A stretch of DNA of 64,000 nt, from NCBI RefSeq assembly GCF_047496725.1, contig NC_132977.1, positions 9,771,501-9,835,500 on the forward strand. Direction: 5' to 3'. The stretch is from Anoplolepis gracilipes. Taxonomy: Eukaryota; Arthropoda; Insecta; Hymenoptera; Formicidae. The notes under the pieces are model-generated. The model did not search any database, was not told the origin of the DNA, and saw nothing but the letters and a program-made list of their open reading frames with translations. Shown here piece after piece: positions 53,001 through 63,464 of the stretch (within the stretch, counting starts at the first letter, position 1; each line of letters begins with the position of its first letter). The position numbers and the translations under genes are program-made.

Positions 53001-54736
53001 CAGAGAGTTTCCTCGCTTTGAACAACCTCGACATCGGCACAATCTGTGCCGCTCGATATCCAGAAGACGAATGTTGGTACAGGGCGAGGATAATCGCACG
53101 GTGTGAAATAGGTACAGAGGTCTTGTATATGGATTACGGCAATTCCGCGGTCACAGAAGAATTAAGAATATTGCCGGAAGATATTGTAAATATTCCGATT
53201 TTGTCGAAACGATGCACGCTCGAGAAGCCAAGCCACATTGCTGCGTGGAGCGAGGAAGCTTGTGATAAGTTTAAAGAACTCGCTGCCGAAGGAGCCACTA
53301 TGTTTCAGTTTGAGAATCTTGACGAAGACGATCCCATGCATGTTCGATTAAATCTCAATGGGACGAACGTTGTTGATCTTTTATTAGCTGGATTTGAAAA
53401 TGTTCCTTCAGAAATTGCAGAGGAAATGGACAAATTACCAGAAGTTGAAAAGATTTCTATTATAGAGAAACAAGAAACATATTTCCACGAGACTCACGAA
53501 CCAATAAATAACAGTGAAGAAACTTCAAATTTAGGTAAGGAAATTCAACAAACAGATATTTTAGATTGCGTTAATCAAATGGAAAACCATGAAAACAGAA
53601 TTGATAAAGAAGTGCTTAATAAATCCTTTATAGATTCTGATACAAATAAGGAAAACGAATGTAATGAAGAACAGAAGGATGGAATCATAGAAGAAATCGA
53701 GGAAAAAAAGAATGAAAAATCTGAAATTACGATAACTGAATGTACTTCAAGAATGAAAGAAATTTCAGAAGATAACATTGAAACGAATAAAGATGTAGAT
53801 ATCACCAGTAATGAAACGATTTCTATAAACAAAATTACACCTACTACATCACGTTTTGATGAATCCTTGCTTCATGTAACGGAACTTAGTGTTGATGAAA
53901 TCGTTGAAAATATGATAAGAGACGCCATTGAAGATGTAGAGTCACAAAAAATTGATTATACAAACTTATCTGTCACAAATAAAACACAATTACCTGATGT
54001 CGCACAAGCTGATGAACAGCAAGAATCGCTATCTCAAATGCAAACTATACCTATAAATAAATCTTCAAATACACGAATTTCGGAAGTACTCGCGATAAAA
54101 GATGTAGAGGATTCCAAAATTCCGGAAGATTTGGAAATTTCATCATTAACAAATGAATCGCAGTCTCAGAATGTCGTGCAACTTAATAATGATCAGGTCA
54201 AGGAACGAAAAGTACATTCTGTAATGCAACCTGTAAATGGTAATGTAAACGAATCTTCAACTGGCTCCCAAATTTTAGAAACAATATCGTGTTTGCCGAA
54301 AGAAGAAATAAATTTGGACCAAAAACAAAGTCCAACGAAGGAGATTATTCCTAAAACCACAGACAAGGATAGTGATTTAAAAATTCAGTCTAAAAGCATA
54401 GCTACGGATAATGATTTAAACATTTCTTCGGAATCGATGTGTACGGTAAAAGCGATAGAATCAACGCCGTACGTAATTAAGACTGATCCATCTGAGCAGT
54501 TTAATTATTCGAAAAGACGATCAGAAGACAAGATAATTCCCGGATGTGTCTCCAGAGGTGAGTCGCCCAACGATTTAGAAATTGAACGTCCTGTAACACC
54601 AAAAACACCACATTCAGAAAAGCTCGTGGCTGGTGCTGTGAATCCTGTGTTACAATCAGTTCCCGATAATGTGACTGAAGAGGATGAGATATTTACTGTC
54701 TCTATAGAGGACAACATTCCTAAATATATGACATAG
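43901..54736 (+). CDS. tud: Tudor, multi-Tudor-domain germ-granule protein (11 coding exons, 2746 aa)
   Basis: A scaffold of germ plasm and nuage; its Tudor domains bind symmetric dimethylarginine on PIWI proteins in the piRNA pathway. Exons: 43901-44526, 44615-45634, 45726-46130, 46809-47452, 47541-47602, 47708-48616, 48734-49154, 49340-49524, 50506-50667, 50847-51001, 51085-54736; phases agree throughout. I count ten Tudor cores, with the IDYGN-type motif near residues 102, 373 (DFGH), 567, 1039, 1257 (DFGN), 1466 (IDTG, degenerate), 1645, 1834, 2027 and 2213. Seven of these have a nearby YR or WYR before the core strand. Residues about 684-898 are an Arg/Asn/Gly-rich linker with an 84-base tandem repeat; about 2300-2746 is an acidic, Ser/Thr/Asn-rich tail. 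Drosophila Tudor has 11 domains in 2515 aa, so length and layout fit. Confidence 0.92.
47206..47373 (+). repeat. In-frame 84-bp tandem duplication in tudor
   Basis: Two adjacent 84-base units (47,206-47,289 and 47,290-47,373) differ at only two positions by my count. Each encodes 28 residues beginning GSAKRGKGSF and ending REESYDSGVS, rich in Lys/Arg, Gly and Ser. The near identity indicates a recent duplication or ongoing length variation. Confidence 0.9.
49525..50505 (+). other. Long tudor intron with (AT)n repeat
   Basis: The largest intron in the second half of tudor. The exon-8 frame happens to stay open past the donor (ACAGAG/GTATCA) to 49,800, but the next exon joins in phase at 50,506. 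An (AT)n run of about 60 bases lies at 49,939-49,998. No other feature seen. Confidence 0.6.
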
Positions 54737-55638
54737 CTTTATAAATGTAGCGGACATGTACTGCAACTGTATATAGATATGTAAGGTATATACATGTGCA
54801 GTATAAAAATCCAGATTTCTTACAGACAAATCTTACATTTTTGTTTTTTATTTTTTTTTTTCATTTTTCTCATTTTTTTTTTTTAAACTATATAATAGAT
54901 GAAGGAACAAAAATTATATCACCATATAAACGATATGTATCGGTGATTGTCTTGGAGTTTTTTTTTCTCTTTTTACACACAGTACAAATTTGCCATGTTT
55001 ACTATGAATCTACATATTCCCGCTACATTGCACATATTAGGCTATTAGATGTATAACCAAAGATTAATTCATCTAATTGACAACTCTCTTTATATTTATG
55101 TTATTCCCGTTTATGTTTTATGCTCTGTCTAATATTCGTCCTTACCAAATAATGATTACAATTTTTCTTAATAATCATAATTTTTTTAAGTTACAATGAA
55201 TTTAATGACTAACTTTCAAATTATTGAATTTCTTTATGTAACTCTTGCAAATTATACAACATATAATCATATAATCATAGAGGCTGCTTTTGTGACTAAA
55301 CGAGATATAAGCAAAACAAAACTAAATGTTTTATTTGTCTGACACATGTCTTTATTAATTGCATTACACACAATGTATCTGCGATAATTTTTCACTTTTC
55401 TGTTTGTGCAATTGCACAATTATAAAAAAAAAAAAAACAAATATGTTCAGCAATTATTTTATAACATAATTATATAACATAAGCTATACAATATCAAAAC
55501 GTGATTGCACTGCACCAAGTTCGACTGAACATTGTAAAAATATAACTTTGAAATATATTTGGCCATATATAATGTATAATTATTAATATTATATATTATA
55601 ATATATAATATATAATATATAATATATAATTACTAATA

Positions 55639-55684
<46 letters not shown>

Positions 55685-56542
55685 ATTACGTATTATTAAG
55701 TGTAAAAAGTATACATATATATTTTTTACACTTAATAATATGTAATTATGTAAAACCTGCAAAAGAAAGAAAAGCGTTTTTTGTCACAACTGCGTTATAT
55801 ATATATGACCATCTATGCAATTATGTATGTATTGGATAAAAAATGTATAATTGTGAATTTATTTCTTAAATCTCTTATATATATATATATAAGAGTCATA
55901 TATTCTATAGTTCCATTAACTTCTTCCCTTACAGTGTTTTGTATATTAACGTTAATATAGTATGTTACGATTGTAATAGGTGAAGTATGCTGTATAAATA
56001 TTTGTATTCTGCTAAAATATTTTTTCTAATAAACATTTCAAAATATGTATCGTTTCTATATATCTTTATCGCGTTTATCAATACATTTAATTAAATTCGC
56101 AATTTATAACAATATCGCAAATTTTTTTATTGTTAATTTATATTTAAACTTTTAATATTTTGTTACATTATTTTTAAATTTACAGTGGATTTCTTCAAAC
56201 ACATTTTTCTCCGTTTTTTTTTCAATTGTCCTGTGTAACTTCCAGTTTTGGAGTAATCTTTCGTAAATTTCGTCTTTTAATGCGATTTTTGCGTTCTTTT
56301 GCTTTATTGAAGATTTAATTAAAATGTAGATAATTTGCAATTATAATAATAATAAAAATATATCTCAAAATTTTACACATTTTACATAAAGCATTAAATT
56401 TTATTTCTATATCTTTAAAATTTGATTACTTTTATAACTTTATTTTTAAAAAACTGAACTTAGTTATGTAATCAAATATACATATATATGTTATGCGAGA
56501 AAAAATACAATACAAATTTTCAAATTTATAATTAAACTTTTT
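54737..56542. other. tudor 3' UTR and intergenic stretch
   Basis: AT-rich, with long (AT)n runs near 55,582-55,680 and short palindromic AT stretches. A candidate AATAAA lies at 56,028-56,033. No coding exon seen. Confidence 0.55.
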
Positions 56543-56995
56543 TCACATTTGAAATCTGTAGAAGAAATAGTATAATGAAATTTTACTTTTCTTTCTGGCG
56601 ATCATCAGATTTCTTTTCACACTCATATTGTAATTTTCCTGTCTTTCTTTAGCAAAGAATTCGCGCGCCAGCGCAATTTCGTCCTCCAAGTGCCATCGTA
56701 AAGGACCTCGACATCGCTTGCAACGTCCTAAATAAGCTATACCTTTGGCTTCGAGAATTCTGCGTTGAATGAGAAACGGTGGTGGCCGACCGATGTCCTG
56801 AACACGGAACTTTACCCCGGGTCCTCCATTGTTCAGGATTACGTCTGTCAAAGAGGACAGGAAAGGAGGATTTCGCATGTCGTACCGTTTCTCAGGATCT
56901 TGAGATTTCTCTTCGCAACAAAATCCATACGGTTTCTGCGGCAGCTGCGAGCGTGGCAGTTTTGCGAGAAGCCGTTTGCTCGGTATTTTCTTCAT
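56543..56995 (-). CDS. Orphan single-exon protein of about 150 aa
   Basis: On the minus strand the first ATG of a 150-codon open frame is at 56,995 (MKKIPSKRLLAKLPRSQ...), ending at 56,543. The segment is clearly richer in G+C than its flanks, which supports coding. The protein is basic at the start, has a Gly-Pro-rich centre (NNGGPGVKFRVQD, GRPPPFLIQRR) and a CKRCRG pair of cysteines near residue 105, then a charged helix (HLEDEIALAREFFAKERQEN) and a basic aromatic tail. No signal peptide or membrane segment. I do not recognise the family. It points away from the coiled-coil/armitage promoter, so the two may share the gap at 57.0-57.9 kb. Confidence 0.55.
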   Translation of the reverse strand: MKKIPSKRLLAKLPRSQLPQKPYGFCCEEKSQDPEKRYDMRNPPFLSSLTDVILNNGGPGVKFRVQDIGRPPPFLIQRRILEAKGIAYLGRCKRCRGPLRWHLEDEIALAREFFAKERQENYNMSVKRNLMIARKKSKISLYYFFYRFQM

Positions 56996-57539
56996 GTTAT
57001 CACAATTTTTTTTCAATCGATCAAAGTATATTGCATATTCTGGGGGATCTTGAATTATCCTTTATTCTAAAATATATATGTTCTATTTCTAATAAGATTC
57101 ATTTTCTCACTGCGATTGATATATTGCTGAAAAGAATCACATTATTGATTATAATTCTGTGAAATATTTTTTTAATTTTATTTAGTGTTAATGAAAAACA
57201 ATTGAGAGAAGTCTAATATCATATGCTAAATGAAAAATATTTAATTATATTGCTGCTGGGTTTCTTATGCCTTTAATTTTTCTTTTGATTTCTGTTTTAA
57301 TATTTTTAGAAATACAATTTTATATTAATTTAAAAGTTTTATTATAAAAATAATAAATTCCATTCAAATGTAAATTAACACGTAATATAGTTTTGTATAG
57401 GAAGGATAGCTTATAAAGAAAAAACTAGATAAAATACATCGAGAACTTTCTCGAAAAGGAGAAATATATCTTGTTTTTTATTAATTCTAAATTTCTTTAT
57501 TAAAAAAAACTAATCTAATCGAAAATTTTAAAATTTTAA

Positions 57540-57957
57540 GTTTGCCTGTGTGTGTTCAAAAAAATCTACTCTGGTTTGATTGTCCAATCAGGACCAAGAA
57601 ATGTGTGCGTTCGAAAAACCTACTTTGGTTTGATGGACCAATCAGGACAAGGAAATCTTCACTTGATTAGCCAATCAAGTGATCAAAAAAAGTATTCCGA
57701 GGAATGGATTTTTGAACGCAACTTTGGGGATGTGATTGGCGTAGAATTTCAAATAACCATATTTCTCTTGTGTCTTTAAAGAATTCTATCTTTACTTGTA
57801 ACACACATTTTATAATATTACTGTTTTTTTATTTAAAAGAGTATACACGACTAATTCTCTTACATGCAAATATCATGCAGTATTATGGAATTCTCATTGA
57901 AGGTTAGGTTAATATCGTGACAAAGATGCAAGCGTGACTCGATCTACGATTCAAATT
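57540..57957 (+). promoter_or_regulatory. Promoter region with a CCAAT-box cluster
   Basis: CCAAT motifs at 57,584, 57,638 and 57,671 and an inverted copy (ATTGG) at 57,735 lie 220-370 bases before the coiled-coil ORF start. The first two sit in a tandem repeat of about 54 bases and share the extended CCAATCAGGA, a good NF-Y-type match. An ATG at 57,926 opens a three-codon uORF. The transcription start is not located. Confidence 0.5.
57547..57656. repeat. Imperfect tandem repeat of about 54 bp
   Basis: Two adjacent diverged units each containing GTTC, AAA, CTAC, GGTTTGAT, CCAATCAGGA and AAGGAAA/AAGAAA blocks in the same order. Confidence 0.75.
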
Positions 57958-58367
57958 ATGAATTCGTCTACCTTGTCGCCGAGTACTTTAGGACATTCAA
58001 CGGGACAGAGGACGCCAGAATCACAAGACTCGGAACTTACTTCCAGTGCGACTCAAACATCAAAGATTTTGAATCAGATGAAAGCAGAGTTACAAGAGCA
58101 GAAACAGCGCAAACAATTCCTCAAAGAGCTGCATGCCAAGCGTGTGCAATCCTTGCGAAAGGAATTAGATTATCTCAAGGCGACAGAGTGGAGATATCAA
58201 CCTATAGATCGGTAAATATAATGTTTCTTTAAGTTTTTTTTTAATCCCCTTTTTGTCCTTTTCTCGTAAACATTTTGTTTTTTTTTCTAATTTTATATAG
58301 ATTTATATGAATTGTTTAAGTTTTGATTTATATTTATAGGTACTTAGATAGAAGTCAAAGAAGTTAA
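57958..58367 (+). CDS. Small coiled-coil protein (93 aa), 2 nt upstream of armitage
   Basis: Exons 57958-58211 and 58340-58367 join at a phase-2 GT-AG junction. The first in-frame ATG is 57,958 (MNSSTLSPSTLGHSTGQ). The N-terminal half is Ser/Thr/Gln-rich and disordered; residues about 40-75 form a strongly charged heptad-like helix (ILNQMKAELQEQKQRKQFLK onward to RKELDYLK), followed by TEWRYQPIDRYLDRSQRS and TAA at 58,365-58,367. I do not recognise the family; the conserved-looking WRYQPIDRYL end suggests a real protein. The armitage ATG starts at 58,370, so the second exon doubles as the armitage leader. It is either the first cistron of a dicistronic mRNA or a gene overlapping the armitage promoter. 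Confidence 0.65.
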
Positions 58368-58369
58368 AT

Positions 58370-61300
58370 ATGCTGTCATTAATCTATAGTGGAATTCAAA
58401 ATGCTCTAAGCTATGTTTATTTTGATAAAACTAAGGAAGAAAATATAGATAAGATCATATCTCACATAGAGCATGCAAAAGAAGACGCAGATGCAGATGC
58501 AGATGTGGATGTGGAGGAAGAAAAGAATAAAGAGAAAAAAAAGACACTGAATGAAGAAGGATGTTATTATAAAACAGGAAATATTACTTATGTTGTTAAT
58601 AATCATGTTCTCATAGATAATTGCTATGTATATGAAAAAAATGATGATAAGTTCAGCGATCTGAAAGTAGGCGATAAAGTATACTATTTGATGTATTTGC
58701 GAGATTCGAACGCAGAACCAAAAGTACGAAAAATTATAAATGTAATATATGATATCTGGGATAATGCAAACACCAAATCAGAAGAAGTAGTTCACACTCC
58801 TTCGATACAAAAAAATATAGTTGCTAAAGTAACGAAACGCGAAGGCCGAATCGCTATTGTCGAGCCGAATAATTTTCGTATCGATTTAAGTAAAGTTCAA
58901 TCCGACTTTATTCCCATGATCGGCGATTGGTTAACAATAGAGTCCTTGGTTGAAGTAAATAAAAATTCCACAGATTTGAGTGGTGAGGTCTTAGAGGTGG
59001 ATAGAATCAAATCGTTAAGATCTAAACTAGACATTGGAGTGATATCAAAATATGATCCACAAACCGAAGTGGGAATAATCAACAAGTGTGTAATATTTCA
59101 TAAACACGCGTGTGAGCCAGGTTACATTCCACACATTGGTGATAAAGTGGTAAGCGATAGCATAGAAAGTGATCAAGGACAATACAATTGGAGATCAATA
59201 ACCGTTGTTCCATTAATTGAGGCAAGAGAATTTAATTATTGTATCATTTTATATACATATATATTTATATATAGTAGAGAGATAACTTTTTCTTAATACT
59301 TTATCTTATATCTTATAATTGTTTTTTTTTCAGTCTTCAAAGAAATCTAGTGAATTACCAGTCGTAAATAATTTTTCCTCAATATTATCAGATGACACTA
59401 ATGAGTTGCTAAATAACAAATATGGTATTATTATAGATGATCAATTAAAATTCAATTTGAATATAGAAGAAGAAAGTACCTTAACAGTTTCTATACAAAA
59501 TAATGCCAGTTATACTCACATGTTGCAAGGGGGCTCTTTTATGTCACAAAAAATTGAATCTCAACTGTCATTAGAGTCGCCAACTAATACAGATATTAAT
59601 ACAATAATAAATCCTTCTCAAAATGTTAAATATACATTCAAATGTAAAGCTAAATTTGTCGGCTTATCCGAAGAGCTGTTTATCTTTAATTTCAAAGATT
59701 TCAAAATCGGTAGAGTGTTTCACATAACTGTCAATGCGAAAAATATTTCACAAAAAACTGCTTCCGGGTTTATTAAACAAAACAATAGCAATAAAATTAA
59801 CATACTTGATTTGGATGTTTTAAACGAGACTACATGTATCCCTGGTGTAAGAGCGCTTAAATCACCTTCATTTATCCAAGTGCGTACCGGGATATTCAAA
59901 ATACCACGATACATTTGGAACGCGATCTTGAACATGCAAGATGAAAAATCGCGGATTAAACAGCAAATCGCTATTGGACAACAGATACCTTGTCTTCTGA
60001 AACCGCTTACCTTCGAAACATATAAAGAACGTTTCCACGCCTTATTGTATCTCGAGGAAATAACCCAAGTGCTCAACTTGCAACAATATAGTATAGAAAG
60101 CGCAGTCATGCGACGACACGGAGATTATCTTGGACTCGAAGTGCCAGGATTAGCGGAAAAACGACCTTCTCTTCTTCCCGGTGATAAAGCTCTAATATCT
60201 TTCAAATGGGATAACTCTCAAGGTAATATATTTAAAAGGTTTAAAAATCTTTATTTCTTTATATCGAGGGACTTACTTATATGCATAAGTATAATTTGCA
60301 CAAGCAATAGCTAGACAGCTTATATATTTTATCGAAATATAAAAATAATTCTAAAATTATTTTTGACATATTGTAAGATATATATATATACTAATACTTG
60401 TGCTTTTAATTTTTTCTTTATAGGCGATCTAAAATACGAGGGCTATATTCACAAAATTACAGGTACTGAGATTTTCTTGAAATTTAATGAACAATTTCAT
60501 CAAAAGTACAACAGAGAAGATTGTCGAGTGACATTTAAATGTTCACAAACCACTAATCAACGTTGTCACAATGCTATTAATTTAGCTCTCAATCGTCTCG
60601 GATCTGATTTTCTGTTTCCTACCAAAGTAGTACAAAAAGAGCCACAGTTTTATTTAAAAGAATATGACATCGAGGAGAAGCCCAGTTGTACGCGAGTTCG
60701 TAACAAACGCAATGAATCTCTGTCCTCTAATGCTTCCACAGTTTCTTTTAATACTTCTGTCAATGACATAAGCAATGATAATATAATCAAAATGTCTTCA
60801 AAAATATCAGTAGCAGAAAAACTTTTCAATACTAAGTCCATTGAATCATTATCGCTCGAAGAAACACAAGAATTGACCACAAGAACAGAAACAAATCAGA
60901 ATTTTAAAACAAATGTACCAAGGAATACTAATGATAATAAAGCTAACATTGCTAATAATACAGTTTCGAGGGAAACGAATGAAACGTTTGTGTGTGTTGA
61001 TAATGAAATAGAATCATATATTGCTCAGATAAAAAAACGTAAATTAAATTGGTTTAATAAAAAATTGAATTATTATCAAAAAGAGGCTGTGAAAAATATA
61101 ATACAGGGATTAGCGCGTCCATTACCTTATGTGATATTTGGCCCGCCTGGAACAGGAAAAACAATAACTTTATGCGAGACGATTTTACAAATTCTGACTG
61201 TGATACCTGAAAGCAGACTTCTTGTAGCAACTCCATCAAATAGTTCGGCAAACTTAATCACAGAACGTCTGTTGGACAGCAACATACTTAAGCCTGGTGA

Positions 61301-62883
61301 TTTGGTATGGCTTTTTTTGTGTGTGAATTCTCTCATAATAATTTAACACTTAGCATGACGTGACATGATTTTTTAATCCTGCTAAATTTTCTCAATAATA
61401 ATTTCTATACAGAATTATCAAAACTTTCTGATTGAAAATAAAAATACGAGACACAAAGAGAAAGTCATGTCAGGCCATAAATTGTAAAATATTTTATTCT
61501 TTATTATATTTGTACTCATTGTATACACATATCGTAGATTCGACTGATAGCTTATCATTGCTTGGATGACGGTTCTATTCCTGAAAAATTGTTACCTTAT
61601 TGCGCTACGGCAGAATTAGCCGCAGAAGGTACATCCAAAAATTTTTCTTATCACGAGAATGGACCGAAACTGAACTGTACCATGTCAATACTGGGTCGTC
61701 ATAGAATTACCATCGGCACCTGCAGTGCACTGGGAATATTATACAACGTGGGTTTTCCTCATGGACATTTTTCGCACATTATGGTCGACGAGGCGGGTCA
61801 AGCAACCGAACCGGAGATCATGATTCCCCTGAGTTTCATTCATTCGGAGCACGGCCAGGTAGTCCTCGCAGGCGACCCGATGCAGCTTGGACCCGTCGTG
61901 CAGAGTAAATTAGCGGCACATTTCGGATTTAGCGAATCGTTTTTATCGAGATTGTTGCAGCAATTTCCTTATCAAAGAGATCCGGAAGGATTCGAAGAAT
62001 TCTCTTACGATCCTAGACTCGTCATGAAACTCGTTATGAACTATCGAAGTTTGCCGGAGATACTGTATCTACCAAATTCGTTATTCTACGCATCAGAATT
62101 ACAATCGCAAGTGTGTACAAATTATTTTATTTAAGTATGTGCAAATCATTATTTTAAGCTGTTTTTCGTTATAATTAACTACAATTGGTTTCATTATTTA
62201 GATATCACATGAGAACAGTGAAGAAGCTAATTTATTGAGAATGTTGAAAGCGGAACTACCTCAGAGAGACGGATCACCACCAGCCATAGTTTTCCACGGG
62301 GTCAATGGTGAGAACCATCGAGATATTGAGAGTCCAAGTTGGTATAATCTTGAAGAAGCAACACAAGTCTACCTCTATTTATTAAAGCTATACAAATATG
62401 GGCTTGAATCAGATGATATAGGAATTATAACTCCTTATCAGAAGCAGGTAAACACATATTTTATAACAATTTTTACTTATTAAAAACTCGTCAATATCTT
62501 TTCTTTTTTACGAAAAGAAACTCTTTTTTCCAATTAAGGTAATGCAAATTAAAGATTTGTTACTGGAGTTGGATCTTAAATTACCAAAAATCAGCAGTGT
62601 GGAAGGGTTTCAAGGCCAAGAAAGGAAAATAATTATTCTATCAACTGTTAGATCATGCAATGATTTAGTTGAAGAGGACATCAAGTATGCTTTAGGATTT
62701 ATCGCTTCGCCGAAAAGACTTAATGTCGCCATTACTCGTGCTCGTGCTCTGCTTATTATTGTAGGAAATCCAAAATTACTCACTTTAGACCCATATTGGA
62801 GAAGTATTCTGACTTATTGTATCGATCATGATTCATATACAGGATGTAATTTTTTACCTTCGTATATAACAAACCTCCAATAA
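58370..62883 (+). CDS. armi: Armitage/MOV10L1 RNA helicase (6 coding exons, 1261 aa)
   Basis: An SF1 (Upf1-like) 5'-3' RNA helicase that delivers piRNA precursors to processing at the mitochondrial surface. Exons 58370-59221, 59334-60222, 60424-61304, 61538-62110, 62202-62447 and 62539-62883 join in frame; Drosophila Armi is similar in length. The start at 58,370 is supported by MLSL, as in vertebrate MOV10L1, and a hydrophobic N-terminus. Motifs: Walker A GPPGTGKT (about 820-827), VDEAGQATEPE (Walker B, about 957), GDPMQLGPV, MNYRSLPE, SVEGFQGQE and NVAITRARAL. The first 800 residues hold small beta-type domains with a Ser/Asn-rich insert in exon 3. Intron 1 needs a GC donor (ATTGAG/GCAAGA) because nearby GT sites give wrong phases. 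A candidate AATAAA lies at 63,329. Neighbour tudor works in the same pathway. Confidence 0.93.
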
Positions 62884-63394
62884 TATCTCACACCCACAAT
62901 TAGAAGTTATAACTATTCTATTTTGTGTATGTGTGTGTATATTATATTCATATAGTATATAATTATAATTATACATATATACATGTTATATATTAACAAC
63001 ATATAACATGATTAGCAAATGGCGAGTTTTTCATATTATAAAATTATTGATATTTAACAGATGAAAATTATATAGGTTTTTTTTTTAAATCTTTGAATAT
63101 GAAATAGCCAATTTTATCTTTTCAGAACTTTGTGTTTAGTATAGAATATTTTAAACATAAGACATAAAAAATAATATATAATCTTAAGTTAAAAATGCAA
63201 TTTATAGATATATGGATATATATATAGTATATAAATGTGATATTTTTTCTTATATAAAATTTTCCAGATTTTTTTATTATTTGTTATACAATATAGATTG
63301 ACAATTCCAAATTGACAACACAGCAGCAAATAAAAATACACGTGTCATTTTATGCCATTTTTTTTTAGACTCGAGAGATAAATTACATCTCAAG
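62884..63394. other. armitage 3' UTR and convergent gap
   Basis: AT-rich sequence with a candidate AATAAA at 63,329-63,334 for armitage, between it and the convergent minus-strand gene. Nothing else seen. Confidence 0.55.
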
Positions 63395-63464
63395 TCATAT
63401 TAGTGCTATAGTCAAAGTTGGAATACTTCTTTTGGATATTGCTTCTCCATGTTGTATCAAGTTG

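Noticed and set aside
53575..53832. Ser/Ile/Phe-rich minus-strand frame inside tudor exon 11
   Set aside because: Mirror of the acidic Glu/Lys/Asp codons of the tudor tail.
57896..57912. GGTTAGGTTA, resembling two units of the insect telomere repeat
   Set aside because: Two units are too few and are common by chance near insect promoters.
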